From: Bathynomus jamesi
Taxonomy: Eukaryota > Arthropoda > Malacostraca > Isopoda > Cirolanidae
DNA: 64,000 bases
Assembly: GCA_023014485.1 (NCBI GenBank)
Contig: JAJOZX010012097.1
Coordinates: 39,968 to 103,967, forward strand
Direction: 5' to 3'
Below the pieces are notes generated by a model, which ran no database searches, was not told the origin of the DNA, and saw only the letters and a list, made by a program, of their open reading frames with translations. The translations under genes and the position numbers were made by a program. This document shows positions 11,342-22,660 of the stretch, in pieces. Every line of letters begins with the position of its first letter. Within the stretch, counting starts at the first letter, position 1.

Positions 11342-11845
11342 TGGTGGACCGGATATCCGCATCCGCATCATTTTTAACATCCGTATCCGCACTTTTGACT
11401 GCGGATGTTATGCGGTATTACCTCTAATAAATTATGCAATTTACAATTAAATTAGCTTATAAAGTAGCTTATAAGGCCCAGTCATGCACATTTCATGTAA
11501 AGTATTAATTATTAATGAACAAACAAATATATAAACCTCAAAATATAAATACGTGGTAACACAGAAAATTGAATGAAACTTGTTTCATTGAATTTTCTGT
11601 GGCTGAAACTCTTGAGAAAGTTATTATTTTTATCATAATGAAAACATAATATTAATTTTAATTCTTATGCATTGCCTGCCATAATAGTAATATCACGAAA
11701 TTTGAAAAATTATGTTATATATTCATAATTCTATATTATATTGATACAGTAGATTAACTAAATATCCGCATCCGCATCCGCGGATATTGAAATTAAAGAT
11801 CTGCATCCGCATCCGCAGATGTTGAAAAACTGACATCCGGTCCAC

Positions 11846-11850
<5 letters not shown>
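11339..11850. mobile_element. hAT-like non-autonomous element in an AT repeat
   Basis: The ends tagtggtggaccggat and atccggtccaccacta are inverted copies, with subterminal runs of atccgcatccgca on both sides. AT repeats flank both ends and hide any target duplication. No coding capacity was seen. Confidence 0.8.
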
Positions 11851-11885
<35 letters not shown>

Positions 11886-11991
11886 GTCTGAGAATGTTTG
11901 TCACTTTCACAGAAGTCTCCCGGAGCTGTACAATTTAGGATGGATCGATTTTACATTTTTTTCGATTTCCATATTCTAATAGACAAAAACT

Positions 11992-12090
11992 TGCTAACTA
12001 ACGAAAATATCACGTCTTAACCTAACCAATCGTCAAGGGCGTACAGTTGACCTAACGATTGGTTAGGTTAAGTTGTGATATTTTCAACTG
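11992..12090. mobile_element. Palindromic MITE, copy 2 (core only)
   Basis: Contains ctaacgaaaatatcac, cctaaccaatcgtcaagggcgtac and the inverted half, matching the inner arms of the copies at 4,781 and 15,184. The outer cttctttag arms are missing, so it is a truncated copy. Confidence 0.75.
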
Positions 12091-12647
12091 AGCTTACATA
12101 ATATTTTCCAAAGTATTTATTCCTCCCGAAACTTCAGTTCACTCACAAAAAAGAAAAAAAGTTTTGGCATACGTGGGTGTACATGCGTGTGTGTGTGTGT
12201 ATTTGTGTTTTTCCATAATGTACTGAATGTTCATACACGTATGTACGTTTTTGTTTATTATTATTATTGTGGGTGTTATAACAATTTTTCATTTCGTCTT
12301 TGTATTGGTTTATTTTTGAAGGAACTTTTTTTTACCGACTTGGGACATCCCATTTCCACGAGGAAAAGAGTACCACAAGGACATCGGTGTGTTCCTATTG
12401 TTTTGACGTATACATATATATTCACTAATTATTTCGCCACAATGACAACAACACTTCACAACATGGTGTAATGTCTGTACTGTGTGAACGTCTCCCAAAA
12501 ATTTATTATTTTGCACAAAAAATGTTAAGTGGATAATAAACTTAAGCAAAAAAAAGCCTAAAAAATAACTCAAATTCTATCTCTCACAATGAATATCTCG
12601 AAATAAAAATCCTCAAAAGATTTTTAAAAATAAATAATTACTTCCAG
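12091..12647. other. Intron or spacer sequence with a short (gt)n run
   Basis: A gt run lies near 12,187-12,205. Frames here are low-complexity and not supported as genes. The stretch ends in an acceptor-like ttacttccag. Confidence 0.4.
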
Positions 12648-12897
12648 ATTAATTGAACCGCCTAAAGTCGTTCGTCCTACTACATCCATCCACTCTCATC
12701 CTTCTTCGGTACCTCCTGATCAGTCCATGTCATCCCGTTTACCTTTAAACCACCCTTCTTCTTCTTCTTCTTCTTCCACCTTTGGTCGAATGAGTGGTAC
12801 CAGACCTCTTTCCAATACCTCTCTTTTGCACTCGGATGAAGGTTCGATGAATCCAACCTTGGATGAGGAGCCGCTTTCACCCATTGTCCACCATTAA
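12648..12897 (+). CDS. Possible terminal exon of the GPCR (Ser/Pro-rich tail)
   Basis: An acceptor (aattacttccag) is followed by 83 codons ending in TAA at 12,895-12,897. The product is hydrophilic and rich in Ser, Pro and Thr, with a Ser run encoded by (tct)n and an acidic end (LDEEPLSPIVHH), which would suit a receptor cytoplasmic tail. The entering phase must be 2, while the preceding exon leaves in phase 1, so the join needs another indel or an unseen small exon. It could also be an unrelated open stretch. Confidence 0.4.
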
Positions 12898-13505
12898 CTT
12901 CATATTTTGGGAGGTTACACAGCGTTTTATGTGAGGTGCAAACACCTCGTTTTTAGTTATAGTTAAGAGGTTAGCCATCTTACTTCTATTAAGTAGAACA
13001 TTTCGTCGCTTTTATTATCCTCTTTACGTTCTCAACTTATCAACAAACAGGACAAAATGCGATGCCAGTAGTTGATAACGAATTATCTCTGCTATTTTTT
13101 GTTAGTAAACTAGTTAGGGCTGAGTAAATGCAGTATTTTATTTCTATATTAAAGTTAATACTTTTGTAAACAAAAACTTTGAATAGTTTTGCATGGTGCA
13201 TCTATTTTTAATTCAGTACTAATTCATTCTCTATACAATCGATTCAAAAAGTCCTGTGGTGAAACTCTACTGTACGTTTCTTATCGATAATATTGGTAAA
13301 AAACAGAATTTTACCCCACGACATTTTTAACCCACTGTACATAGAAAGTTTAGAGCAACTTGCCTACTTTGCTATAGATGTTAGAAAATAGAATTGCGTA
13401 ACCTACAGTAAATATCGATTTTAATGTATTGTGTAAATACTGTAGGTGTAGTTGCGGGAAGAACAAAGCTAAAAACTAAAAGAAGCCGAGTTACGTCGTG
13501 GGCAA
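12898..13505. other. AT-rich spacer, nothing recognised
   Basis: No supported gene or repeat before the SINE head. Confidence 0.4.
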
Positions 13506-13700
13506 TGTCTATCGCCGCTTTCCATCGATCGGCGAAGTTAAACGACATTGGATCTGGACGGTAGTTGGATGAGGGACCATTCTCTGCGTTCAGATTATGT
13601 AGCGACCCATGGCTCGTAAAGCTGTAGGTACCCTCCGTCATGCGACCTTAAATGTTGCGAAGAAGGTTAAACAACTCCATCAAACATCAACAAAAAAAAA
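13506..13700 (+). mobile_element. 5S rRNA-derived SINE
   Basis: The stretch gatcggcgaagttaaacgac, then attggatctgg, ggtagttggatgagggacc, follows the order and spacing of the 5S rRNA internal promoter (box A, intermediate element, box C). It is too diverged and incomplete to be a 5S gene. The 3' part (ccttaaatgttgcgaagaaggttaaacaa, near 13,645) matches the tail of the SINE at 1561, so the two families share a 3' module behind different pol III heads. An A-rich end follows. Confidence 0.65.
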
Positions 13701-13857
13701 TCTCCAAAAATTAATAATTAGTAAAGTAAAAACTAATCAGTAATTTTGGTTTTCTTCACCGAAATCTTATTTCTTTGGCGAACTTCTTTCCACAACTATA
13801 TATACGTAAAGCAAATTTTTATTTATCAAATAATTTAAAATTGCTTCGATCATATGT

Positions 13858-14699
13858 AGAGCCCGGATGTTTAGGCTTTAAAAAAGCAGGCAAATAGGCA
13901 AAATAAAGATTCAAAATAGGCAGTAACCCCCCCCCCCCCAAAAGGCATTTATAAATTTGTTTTCAAAAAACGTCTAATCTAGAATAATACCTTTATATAC
14001 ACATAATACATATTACACGCTCTAAGTGAACCAAACAGTAACTGGTAATACAAATATTAGTTATGCATAACAACAATGATTTCATTTCCAAAAATAGTTT
14101 AATATAGAATAATTAATACATATTGTAATACATATCACGTATTACAACGCCATTACAATAATGAACAAAACAGTAGGTACTGAAAATGTTCGTTACAAAT
14201 AATAACAAGGATTTAAAATTTCAAAAAATGTTTAATATAAAATAATACTATCATGCATGCTCATTTTCTTTTCTGTTATATATACTAGTACAGTTCCCGC
14301 CGCTTTGCTGACGGTTAGACAGGCTAAACTACAAAAAAAGAACCCAGCCGTGAAAATTTTGAGCTTCACATTGTGTCAACATTTCTGAATCTGGTATCTC
14401 CCAAAACCTCCTCACCCCATTCATACAACTTGGGGCTAACCCCCTCCCCATTACCCACCCATCCCCCATTACCCCCACCCCCACCCCCACCCTTCCCCCA
14501 TTACCCCCACCCCCACCCTTCCCACATTGCTAAACTACAGAAAAGAACACAGTCATGAAAATCTTGAGCTTCACATTTCCGCCCGTAATACAATTTTTGA
14601 ATTTTTTTTACAATTTCTGAATTTTTTTCTCACAATTTTTTCTCACAATTTCTGAAAGTGTGACGGACAGACGGACAGACGGACAGCTCTCTTATTATA

Positions 14700-14743
<44 letters not shown>

Positions 14744-14914
14744 TAGAACTGAAACATATAACAAACTGATAGGTGTACTTTGGGACTCTAATGGAATACG
14801 TAATACTAGAAAATAATGGAAAAAAGGCAAATTAGGCACTTTTTCTTGTAAACGCAAGAAATAGGCAAAAAAAAAGAAGGCATTTATGGCATTTTGCCTG
14901 AACATCTGGGCTCT
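13858..14914. mobile_element. Non-autonomous DNA transposon with agagcccgg ends
   Basis: The left end agagcccggatgtttaggc and the right end gcctgaacatctgggctct are inverted copies. The subterminal sequence on both sides is rich in ggcaaaatag-like motifs. Inside sits a nested copy of the dispersed repeat described at 14,275-14,745, with a ccccca-rich minisatellite. No transposase. A clear target duplication was not found. Confidence 0.65.
14275..14745 (+). repeat. Dispersed repeat, copy 1 (gttcccgccgc ... gacagctctcttatt)
   Basis: Starts near actagtacagttcccgccgc and ends gacggacagctctcttatta followed by an AT run. The same order of motifs (gctgacggttagacaggcta, gaaaattttgagcttcacatt, acggac repeats) recurs at 15,957-16,370 in the same orientation. 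The inner part holds C-rich ccccca repeats (about 14,440-14,520). The class is unknown. Confidence 0.7.
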
Positions 14915-15183
14915 TTTTTTATTCTTTTGAAATAGACGTATTTGCACAAATATTAGAAACAAACTTTACTTTTTGGCTTACGCACTCACTTCTGTAACTT
15001 AGGCATTTTATAGCAACTTATATCTTTATAATAACTAAAACAGATTCTAAAGTTTTAAACTTTTGGGGGAGGGGGGGGGGGGGAGAACCTTTCACTTAAA
15101 TTTTGCATAAAAATAACTTAAATTTTAGTAAATAACATCAGTAGATATAAATTAAGGGGAATTTTAATCTTCATACAAATAAT

Positions 15184-15384
15184 GATTCACCTGAAGATCA
15201 GGGCCCGCAGCCTTCTTTAGTTAGCTTTATAAGGCTAACTAACGAAAATATAACGACCTAACCTAACCAATCGTCAAAAGCGTACAATTGACCTAACGAT
15301 TGGATAGGTTAGGTCGTGATATTTCGTTAGTTAGCCTTATAAGGCTAACTAAAGAAGGCCGGGGACCCTGATCTTCAGGTGATC
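15184..15384. mobile_element. Palindromic MITE, copy 3 (about 200 bp)
   Basis: A complete palindrome whose outer arms read gattcacctgaagatcaggg and the inverse, with inner arms shared with copies 1 and 2. Its centre is the reverse complement of copy 1's centre, so the two copies are in opposite orientation. Confidence 0.85.
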
Positions 15385-15645
15385 CCAAATAATTTTATTG
15401 TATAAAAAATTTCAAAAAAATTTTTTAGAAATCAGAATTGTGAATCACTTAAGTTACAAATACTTTATTTCTAACCAATTTTTTTTTTTAATTCATTCAG
15501 TAAAAATTAAAATTAAAAATTTAAGTTATGCAAACAAATGGTGCTGGCTAATAGTTATCCACGAGTTAACATAATAGGCCGCATCCGTTTGGTCTAATCA
15601 CTGGGCCAGTTTTTCGATTCTCATGTCTCATTGCTATCATTACAG

Positions 15646-15873
15646 TATATCTACAACATCTACACTATCATGAACTTCTTGTCCGTTGCTACGCAAGAAC
15701 ACACAACTCTCCAAATAAAATGTTTCGTGTCTTCCAAACAGGGTTTCTTCCGGATTTTCAACTACAACGGTGACGACAACCAGCCAGAAATCGAATACGT
15801 CTCAATTTTCCCTGCCAAACAGTCCACCTCAGTCGAATCTATCCAACACAATTCTGATCAAGAGAAGTTATAA
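15646..15873 (+). other. Possible coding exon, 75 codons then TAA
   Basis: An acceptor-like cattacag precedes an open frame that ends with a hydrophilic tail (DDNQPEIEYVSIFPA and beyond) and TAA at 15,871-15,873. Another acceptor-like site (tcttccaaacag, about 15,740) is in the same frame. It could be an alternative receptor 3' exon, but its phase does not match the exon at 11,085 and the sequence shows no domain. Chance is a real alternative. Confidence 0.25.
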
Positions 15874-15956
15874 ATTTGAAGACGATGACTGATAAAAAAA
15901 GTGTGTTATATATATATATATATATATATCACAATGAACCTATCTTTTATTATTAT

Positions 15957-16370
15957 TATTACTAGTAGTTCCCGTCGCTTCGCTGACGGTTAGACAGGCT
16001 AAACTACAGAAAAGAACGCAGCCGTGAAAATTTTGAGCTTCACATTGTCAACATTTCTGAATCTGGTATCTCCCAAAACCTCCTCACCCCCATTCATGCA
16101 ACTTGGGAGCTAACCCCCTCCCCCATATACCCCCACCCCTCCCCATTACCCCACCCATCCCCCATTACTGCCCGGGATAAATTTCACAAACAGACAAGCT
16201 AAACTACAGAAAAGAACGCAGCCGTGAAAATTTTGAGCTTCACATAGTGTCAAGATTTCTGAATCTGATCATTTATAGCGTAATATGTAATTTCTGAAAG
16301 TGTGACGGACGGACGGACGGACGGACGGACGGACGGACAGACGGACAGCTCTCTTATTATAGTATAGATT
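15957..16370 (+). repeat. Dispersed repeat, copy 2
   Basis: Same family and orientation as 14,275-14,745: actagtagttcccgtcgctt at the start, two copies of the gaaaattttgagcttcacat block, and a (ggac)n run ending in cagctctcttattatagtat. Confidence 0.7.
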
Positions 16371-16702
16371 CAAAATAAATAAATAATATATATACAGGGT
16401 GGCCCAAAAAAAAAATGGCACCAATTTTCAGAAGTGATATCTCAATAACCATTGCAGTTAGGGATTTTAAAAACAACCAAATGAAAGATAATTCTTTTCT
16501 CTTTAAATACTTATTCAATAGCTTGATGGTTATAAACCCATGTAATGCCAAAAATTGGCTTATAAGAAAAATATTAAAAAAAAAGTTGCGCATTTATATT
16601 TATTCCTTTTATTTTTTTCTAATTAATTATCTTCTAATTTACGGTCTTTAAACGAAGTTCTGTGGTTTTAAGTTAAACCTAATTTTCAATAAATGGCTCA
16701 AT

Positions 16703-16851
16703 CTACCCTCCATTATGGTCAACCACAGCCTGTAATCTCGCCCTCCATTTTGAAATTGCCTTTGAGATCGTCACTTGTGAGAGATTTTCCCATGCAGCCT
16801 GAATTCGTTCACGAAGATGGTTCACATCACGGATTTTCTGACCATGGTAGA
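16703..16851 (-). pseudogene. mariner transposase, C-terminal part cut off by the BEL element
   Basis: On the minus strand this reads IYHGQKIRDVNHLRERIQAA and continues to a stop at 16,703. It completes the C terminus of the transposase whose main part ends at 24,697 in EREVY. The codons for TCTAC occur on both sides of the BEL element as its target duplication, which shows that the two parts were once contiguous. Confidence 0.8.
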
Positions 16852-17628
16852 TTTGAAAAAAACTATATAGGGCTATGGGTTGATTGCCTGTGCCCTCATC
16901 CGTTGGAAATTTCCAGCAGATTCAGTGGAGGGTTACCGACAAAAGCCCTATGCTTTTTCGTTAGAGAGTTATAATATGTAGGTGTTTAAAGGACCTTTTA
17001 TATTTAAGTGATTACGGTAATTCTAGCGTCGGGATTTGCGCGACGTACAGTTATAGAATGAAAATAATTGCCTCACCTTATTTTTGCTGGGTCTTTGTTT
17101 GTTCGATGTAGGGCGTTACGATCATTTTCGGTGTAGGGCCGCCACGATGAGTTACGCGGCGAATTTACTTAAGGTAATTAATATAGGCAGTCACTATATA
17201 AACCCCTGAAGGAATAGGCCTATCCTTTTTAGTCATTAGGTTTTAATTATAAGGAATTCACTCAGAACTAGAGGGGGGACAAAGACATCCTCCCAGTTTA
17301 AAGCTTCGCTGTAACATAAACAGCCCTGAGAGCCGTTCCTTGGTTCTGGTGTATTATTTGCCGAACTAGCAAATTTTGTTTGTGTCTACTACCTTTTGGT
17401 AGACTAAATAATAAATTGGGTTTTCTTGTTGCTATGTGGGCTGATTCATACATACAGGTTCTTTGTACGTATGGCAATTCAATTATTTCATTCCCAATAG
17501 GCTATGTCGCCAATCCCGAGGCAATTTTGTATAGATATTTAATTCAATTAATTAATAATTTATATTTAATTATGAAATAAATGTACCACATATGATACCA
17601 TGTTGTGAGCGCGTATAGTTTTTCCATA
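16852..17628 (-). repeat. 3' LTR of the BEL element (left copy)
   Basis: Nearly identical to 23,910-24,696 except for small indels. On the minus strand it begins TATGGAAAAACTATA and ends near TATAGTTTTTTTCAAA; the other copy ends TTTTTTCATA. Confidence 0.9.
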
Positions 17629-17899
17629 TACTGGGGGGGGCCGGAGAAAAATTTGTATGTTATAGATCAAAATTTTTTGACAAACTGTGTAAAACATGTA
17701 AAATGGATCAAAAGAATGAAGTAGAAATTTAGGAAGAGAGAGGTTACTCAAGACCTATTCAAATATAAAGTTCAAGAGGCCAACTTCTCAAGTTTAGTTA
17801 AAGTTATGTCAATCAGTTTGACTCCCTTTAGGTATAGGAAATTTATGGGATTAAAGTAAAGTTATTAAGCATTTTAACTTTGCTCAGTTTGTGTAAGTT

Positions 17900-20529
17900 T
17901 TATAAGTCACCAGTCTTAATTTTTTCTTGTAAAAGTTTTCTGGCTTTCAAAGCAGTCTTTCTTTGAGGCCTGTCTGGTTTAGTCTGAGTTACATCAGGCA
18001 CATTGAGAGATTCCTCCCCAATAGTATCCTGATCCATCCTTTGGGGTAATGGTTCTAATTTAGCCCCACACTCCAAAGGATATAGTAATGTGATATCTCT
18101 GGTGGTTTCACCAGTTGCTGTTTTCAGTTTTACAACCCTGGTAACTTCGTCTTCACCAGTTTTGAGTTCCAAGACTTTTCCCATTGACCAATGTTGTCTT
18201 GGTGTCTTGTCATGTATCAACACAATGTCCCCAATTTTGACTGAATCATTCCAACTTTGTTTTGTTAATTGTTTATGTCTTTCTCTAAGACTTGTTAAGT
18301 ATTCTTCTCTCCATTTTGTTATAAATTGAGTCTTGATTTGTGTCAAATGTTGGTATTTTGTGTTGAGTTCTTTGTGTCCTATTTCCCAATCTGGATCCTC
18401 TGTACTGTTATGTTCAGATTCTGGTAACATGTTTACTGTTTCTCCCTTAATTAGGTGGTTTGGTGTGAGAGGTTCTGGCTCATTAATACCATCTCCCACA
18501 TAAGTTAATGGTCTGTTGTTGACAACATTTTCAATTTCTGACAGAATAGTCATGAGTTCAAAAAGTTGTAGATGTTTTGTCCCAATAGTCTTTTTAAGGC
18601 AGTTCTTTACAGTTTGTATGTTTCTTTCCCAAATTGAACCATACCATGGTGTATTAACAGGAATGTACTTCCAGGTTATGTTGTGTTTGGTTAAATGAGT
18701 TTGTACTGTTTCACTGTCACAAATCTGATGAATAATTCTTTCACCAGATTTGAAGTATGTGGCATTGTCTGACCATATAGTTTTGGGTACAGAATTGTGT
18801 GCACAAAATCGTCTGAAAGCAGCAATAAAAGCTTCTGCTGTCAGATCTTCTACTATGTCTAGACATATGGCACGTGTGGCAGCACAGGTGAAGAGTACAA
18901 TGTACACTTTGTATTCCTTTGAATCCATTTTGTCTCCAAAACTCACATTTACCGCTCCAGTGTAGTCAATACCCGTGGTTTCAAATGGCCGAGTAAATGT
19001 TACTCGTTCCACAGGTAGGTCTGGAGGGCTTGGGGTCTTAAAGGGTCGTGAATGGATACGTTTACAAGGAATGCATGTGTTTAAAATTTTCTTTGTTTCA
19101 GTTCTACCCTTTGGTAGCCAGTAAGTTTTTCTCAGCTCTGTCAGGGTTTGTGGGACTCCCATGTGGTGTATTTTGTTGTGGGTATCCCTGATGATGAGTT
19201 TTGTGAAGTGATTTCTCCTTGGAAGAAGAATTGGGTGCTTAGAGTTGTAAGTCAAAGTTGACTTGTTAAGCCTTCCTTTACACCTTATCAGACCCTCTGT
19301 ATCCAGGTACAGATTTAGATCCATGACAAGTGAAGGAATACCTTTGTTTAATGTGCTACTGGACCTAAGATACTTCAACTCCTTGTCAAATTCTGAAGCT
19401 TGTATCTGTTTGAGCCAGTATTTTGTTGCAGTTTCTGTTAAGTTAGAAAAGGCTTTCTGAGGACAGTGTTTGAGAAGGTAGCTATTGACAAACTTGCAGC
19501 AATAGACTGTAATTCTCAAGAGTTTGTTGAGGTCTGAATAAAGGTGATAGTCAAATATAGGTTTGTCCTCAGTGATCTTTTCAGTTGTTGTAGAGTTGAG
19601 TGTGAGGTTAACTACTTTGGCTGGCCAAAGATCCTCACATGTTAGCCATTCGGGCCCTTCATACCAGATTTTATTTGTTTTCAACAGCTTGTAAGAGAGC
19701 CCTCTTGTCAAAAAGTCTGCAGGATTCTCTTTTGTTTTTATGTACCTAAATTTGATACCAAGGTTTGTGTTTGCAGTTTTGATTTCTGTTAGTCTGTTTT
19801 TCACAAATATGTTTTTGCAAGAAGTTGTATCTGTGTTGGTCACCCATGTTAGACAAATTTGACTGTCTGTCCTTAAGTAAATGTTTGTTATGTCAACTTC
19901 TTTATACACTTGTGAAAGAAAGTTGCTGTTTTAACTCCCAATGAGACAGCTAATAATTCAAGTTGTGGTACAGTTTTCTTTTGGTTTAAGGGTGCCACTT
20001 TTGCCTTTGAATAAACCAAGTTACTTTCATTTTCACTTGTTAAATAGGCACAACACCCATAAGCTTGTGTGCTGGCATCTGTAAAAATGTGTAGTGTTTG
20101 AGATTTCAATCTGTAGCCAGCACATCTTGGTACGTAGATGTCTTGAACTTTGTTCAAGTCTGTGGCTAATTTTTTCCAATGAAGTTGGTCTTCCACTGAA
20201 AGTGGTTCATCCCAATCAATTTTCTTTTTCCATAAGTCTTGCAAAAGGGTTTTGGATCTTATGGTTGCTGGTAAATATAATCCAATGGGGTCGAAAATTT
20301 TGGATGATTCTGAAAGCACTTGTCTTTTTGTATCGGCATTTGGATTTAAGTTATAACTCTTTGTGCAAAGAGTGTCATCGTGTTCGGAATTCTGTTTTAA
20401 AAACCAAAGCATTCCAAGTGTTTTCGTGTAATTGTTTGGTTCAATGTTCCCATTGTTGTCTTTTGTTATTTGTTCATTTAATTTAGGAGAATTAGAAAGA
20501 GTTTGTACTGTATTCAAACCTCCTACCAC
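17900..20529 (-). pseudogene. BEL/Pao pol: RT end, RNase H, integrase (one frameshift)
   Basis: Two frames overlap at 19,888-19,909, joined by a single frameshift. The first (20,529-19,888) has the RT C-terminal region (KTLGMLWFLK, SKIFDPIGLYLPAT) and an RNase H start (IFTDASTQAYGCCAYL). The second (19,909-17,900, 669 codons) completes RNase H, then shows the integrase zinc site (HNKIHH ... CIPCKR), and the catalytic Asp, Asp, Glu in GIDYTGAV, WSDNATYF and WERNIQTVK, and ends with the C-terminal domain found in Pao integrases (IGDIVLIHDKTPRQHW). The upstream RT catalytic YxDD region and gag are missing. Confidence 0.85.
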
Positions 20530-20615
20530 TTCAGACTAGTCAATACCCGTAGTTTTAGTGGAGTAAATTTACTCCTCCACAGGTAGATCTGGAGGGCTTG
20601 GGGCTTTGAATCCTG
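20530..20615 (-). pseudogene. Short displaced copy of integrase coding sequence
   Basis: The stretch agtcaatacccgtagtttta and aggtagatctggagggcttg closely matches 18,966-19,040 of the same element's integrase. It sits directly before the first minisatellite, in the same orientation, so it is a second, decayed copy of this part of pol. Confidence 0.7.
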
Positions 20616-20617
20616 TA

Positions 20618-20880
20618 CTGTTTTTGTGTTGTTTGGCCTATGGCCAAGGGAGGCCACAAGACCCTTTTTGTTTGGTCTCTGGCCAAAGGAGGCCACAAGA
20701 CCCGTTGTTTGGTCTCTGGCCAAGGGAGGCCACAAGACCAATGTTGTTTGGTCTCTGGCCAAGGGAGGCCACAAGACCAATGTTGTTTGGTCTCTGGCCA
20801 AGGGAGGCCACAAGACCCTGTTGTTTGGTCTCTGGCCAAGGGAGGCCACAAGACCCTTGTGTTTTGGGCTATGGCCAAGG
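20618..20880. repeat. 39-bp minisatellite, each unit a hairpin
   Basis: The unit is gtttggtctctggccaaggg plus aggccacaagaccaatgtt. Each contains GGTCT-TGGCC facing GGCCA-AGACC around an AAGGGA loop. About six copies. The series runs straight into the 44-bp family. Confidence 0.85.
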
Positions 20881-21952
20881 AGGCCACAGCCCTTGATGAA
20901 TTGTTGGGCTATGGCCAAGGTAGGCCATCAGCCCTTGATGAATTTGTTGGGCTATGGCCAAGGTAGGCCAAGCCCTTTGATGAATTTGTTGGGCTATGGC
21001 CAAGGGTAGGCCATCAGCCCTTTGATGAATTTGTTGGGCTATGGCCAAGGTAGGCCATCAGCCCTTTGATGAATTTGTTGGGCTATGGCCAAGGTAGGCC
21101 ATCAGCCCTTTGATGAATTTGTTGGGCTATGGCCAAGGTAGGCCATCAGCCCTTTGATGAATTTGTTGGGCTATGGCCAAGGTAGGCCATCAGCCCTTTG
21201 ATGATTTGTTGGGCTATGGCCAAGGTAGGCCATCAGCCCTTTGATGAATTTGTTGGGCTATGGCCAAGGTAGGCCATCAGCCCTTTGATGAATTTGTTGG
21301 GCTATGGCCAAGGTAGGCCATCAGCCCTTTGATGAATTTGTTGGGCTATGGCCAAGGTAGGCCAAGCCCTTTGATGATTTGTTGGGCTATGGCCAAGGGT
21401 AGGCCATCAGCCCTTTGATGAATTTGTTGGGCTATGGCCAAGGTAGGCCATCAGCCCTTTGATGAATTTGTTGGGCTATGGCCAAGGTAGGCCATCAGCC
21501 CTTTGATGAATTTGTTGGGCTATGGCCAAGGTAGGCCATCAGCCCTTTGATGAATTTGTTGGGCTATGGCCAAGGTAGGCCATCAGCCCTTTGATGAATT
21601 TGTTGGGCTATGGCCAAGGTAGGCCAAGGCCCTTTGATGAATTTGTTGGGCTATGGCCAAGGGTAGGCCATCAGCCCTTTGATGAATTTGTTGGGCTATG
21701 GCCAAGGGTAGGCCATCAGCCCTTTGATGAATTTGTTGGGCTATGGCCAAGGTAGGCCATCAGCCCTTTGATGAATTTGTTGGGCTATGGCCAAGGTAGG
21801 CCATCAGCCCTTTGATGAATTTGTTGGGCTATGGCCAAGGGTAGGCCATCAGCCCTTTGATGAATTTGTTGGGCTATGGCCAAGGTAGGCCATCAGCCCT
21901 TTGATGAATTTGTTGGGCTATGGCCAAGGGTAGGCCATCAGCCCTTTGAGTA
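20866..21952. repeat. 44-bp minisatellite, about 24 copies, hairpin units
   Basis: The unit is gggctatggccaaggtaggc plus catcagccctttgatgaatttgtt. Inverted halves GGGCT-TGGCC and GGCCA-AGCCC make a short hairpin in every unit. Variation between copies is mainly the indel aaggta/aagggta and loss of the tc after ggcca. Compared with the 39-bp family the outer stem pair has changed on both sides. Confidence 0.9.
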
Positions 21953-22102
21953 GAGTAGTTTGTTTGTACGTGTCACTGTCTAACCATATAATTTTTGGCA
22001 CAAAATTATGTGCACAGAATCAGAGCGCAGCAATAAAAGCTTTTACTCTCCGATCCTTGGTTATGTTTAGACAGGTTTTTGTGTTTGAGACACATGAAAG
22101 AG

Positions 22103-22151
<49 letters not shown>

Positions 22152-22660
22152 ATTCCTCCGAATCCAGTTGGTCTTCAAAACTTGGATTCACCATTCCATT
22201 GAAGTCAATACCCGTAGTTATGAATGAGTAAATGTTGTGTATCCTACAGGTAGGTCTGGAAGGTTTTGGGGTTTTGAAGGAATCCAATCTGTTTGCAAGG
22301 AATGTATGTGTCTGTTGATGAAATCTGTTGTGATTCTTCCTTTAAAAGAAGAATTGGATGTTTGGAGTCGTATGTATATATTTATATACTGTACCGTACG
22401 TGTGTGTGTGTATGTGTGTGTGTATGTGTTTGGTGATGAAATCTGTTGTGATTCTTCTTTTAAAAGAAGAATTGGATGTTTGAAGTCGTATGTATATATT
22501 TATATACTGTACCGTACGTATGTGTGTAAATGTGTATTTTGTTTTGTTATAGGGTTTTATTTTTTGGTTTTGGGTTAGGTTAATCAATTTGGCTGAGTAA
22601 AGATCCTCAAACGTTGCATTTGAGACCCTTATATCAAGCCTTGTCTGTTTTATGCCTATA
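21945..22660 (-). pseudogene. Decayed second copy of BEL integrase region
   Basis: Segments match 18,750-19,670 in order: ctaaccatataatttttggc and gcagcaataaaagctttt (cf. 18,770-18,835), caatacccgtagttatgaat and acaggtaggtctggaagg (cf. 18,967-19,030), gaagaattggatgtttgg (cf. 19,220), aaagatcctcaaacgtt (cf. 19,627). It is interrupted by a (gt)n run at 22,108-22,150 and by a local duplication of about 118 bp (22,323-22,400 and 22,441-22,520). Confidence 0.75.

Noticed and set aside
13526..13590. 5S rRNA gene
   Set aside because: Only the internal promoter region is recognisable and it is diverged; it continues into a SINE tail.
14373..14558. Pro-rich small protein
   Set aside because: It comes from a ccccca minisatellite inside a dispersed repeat.
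16357..16651. Two overlapping 78-codon frames
   Set aside because: They lie in the mariner inverted terminal region and show no protein motif.
20640..21009. Open frames of about 100 codons across the 39/44-bp repeats
   Set aside because: Frames on both strands arise from the tandem units; no domain or start context.
20866..21952. CRISPR array
   Set aside because: Units abut directly without unique spacers, and the setting is a eukaryotic retrotransposon.
22237..22587. Frames of 81-113 codons on both strands
   Set aside because: They are built from a duplicated decayed integrase piece with gt runs.
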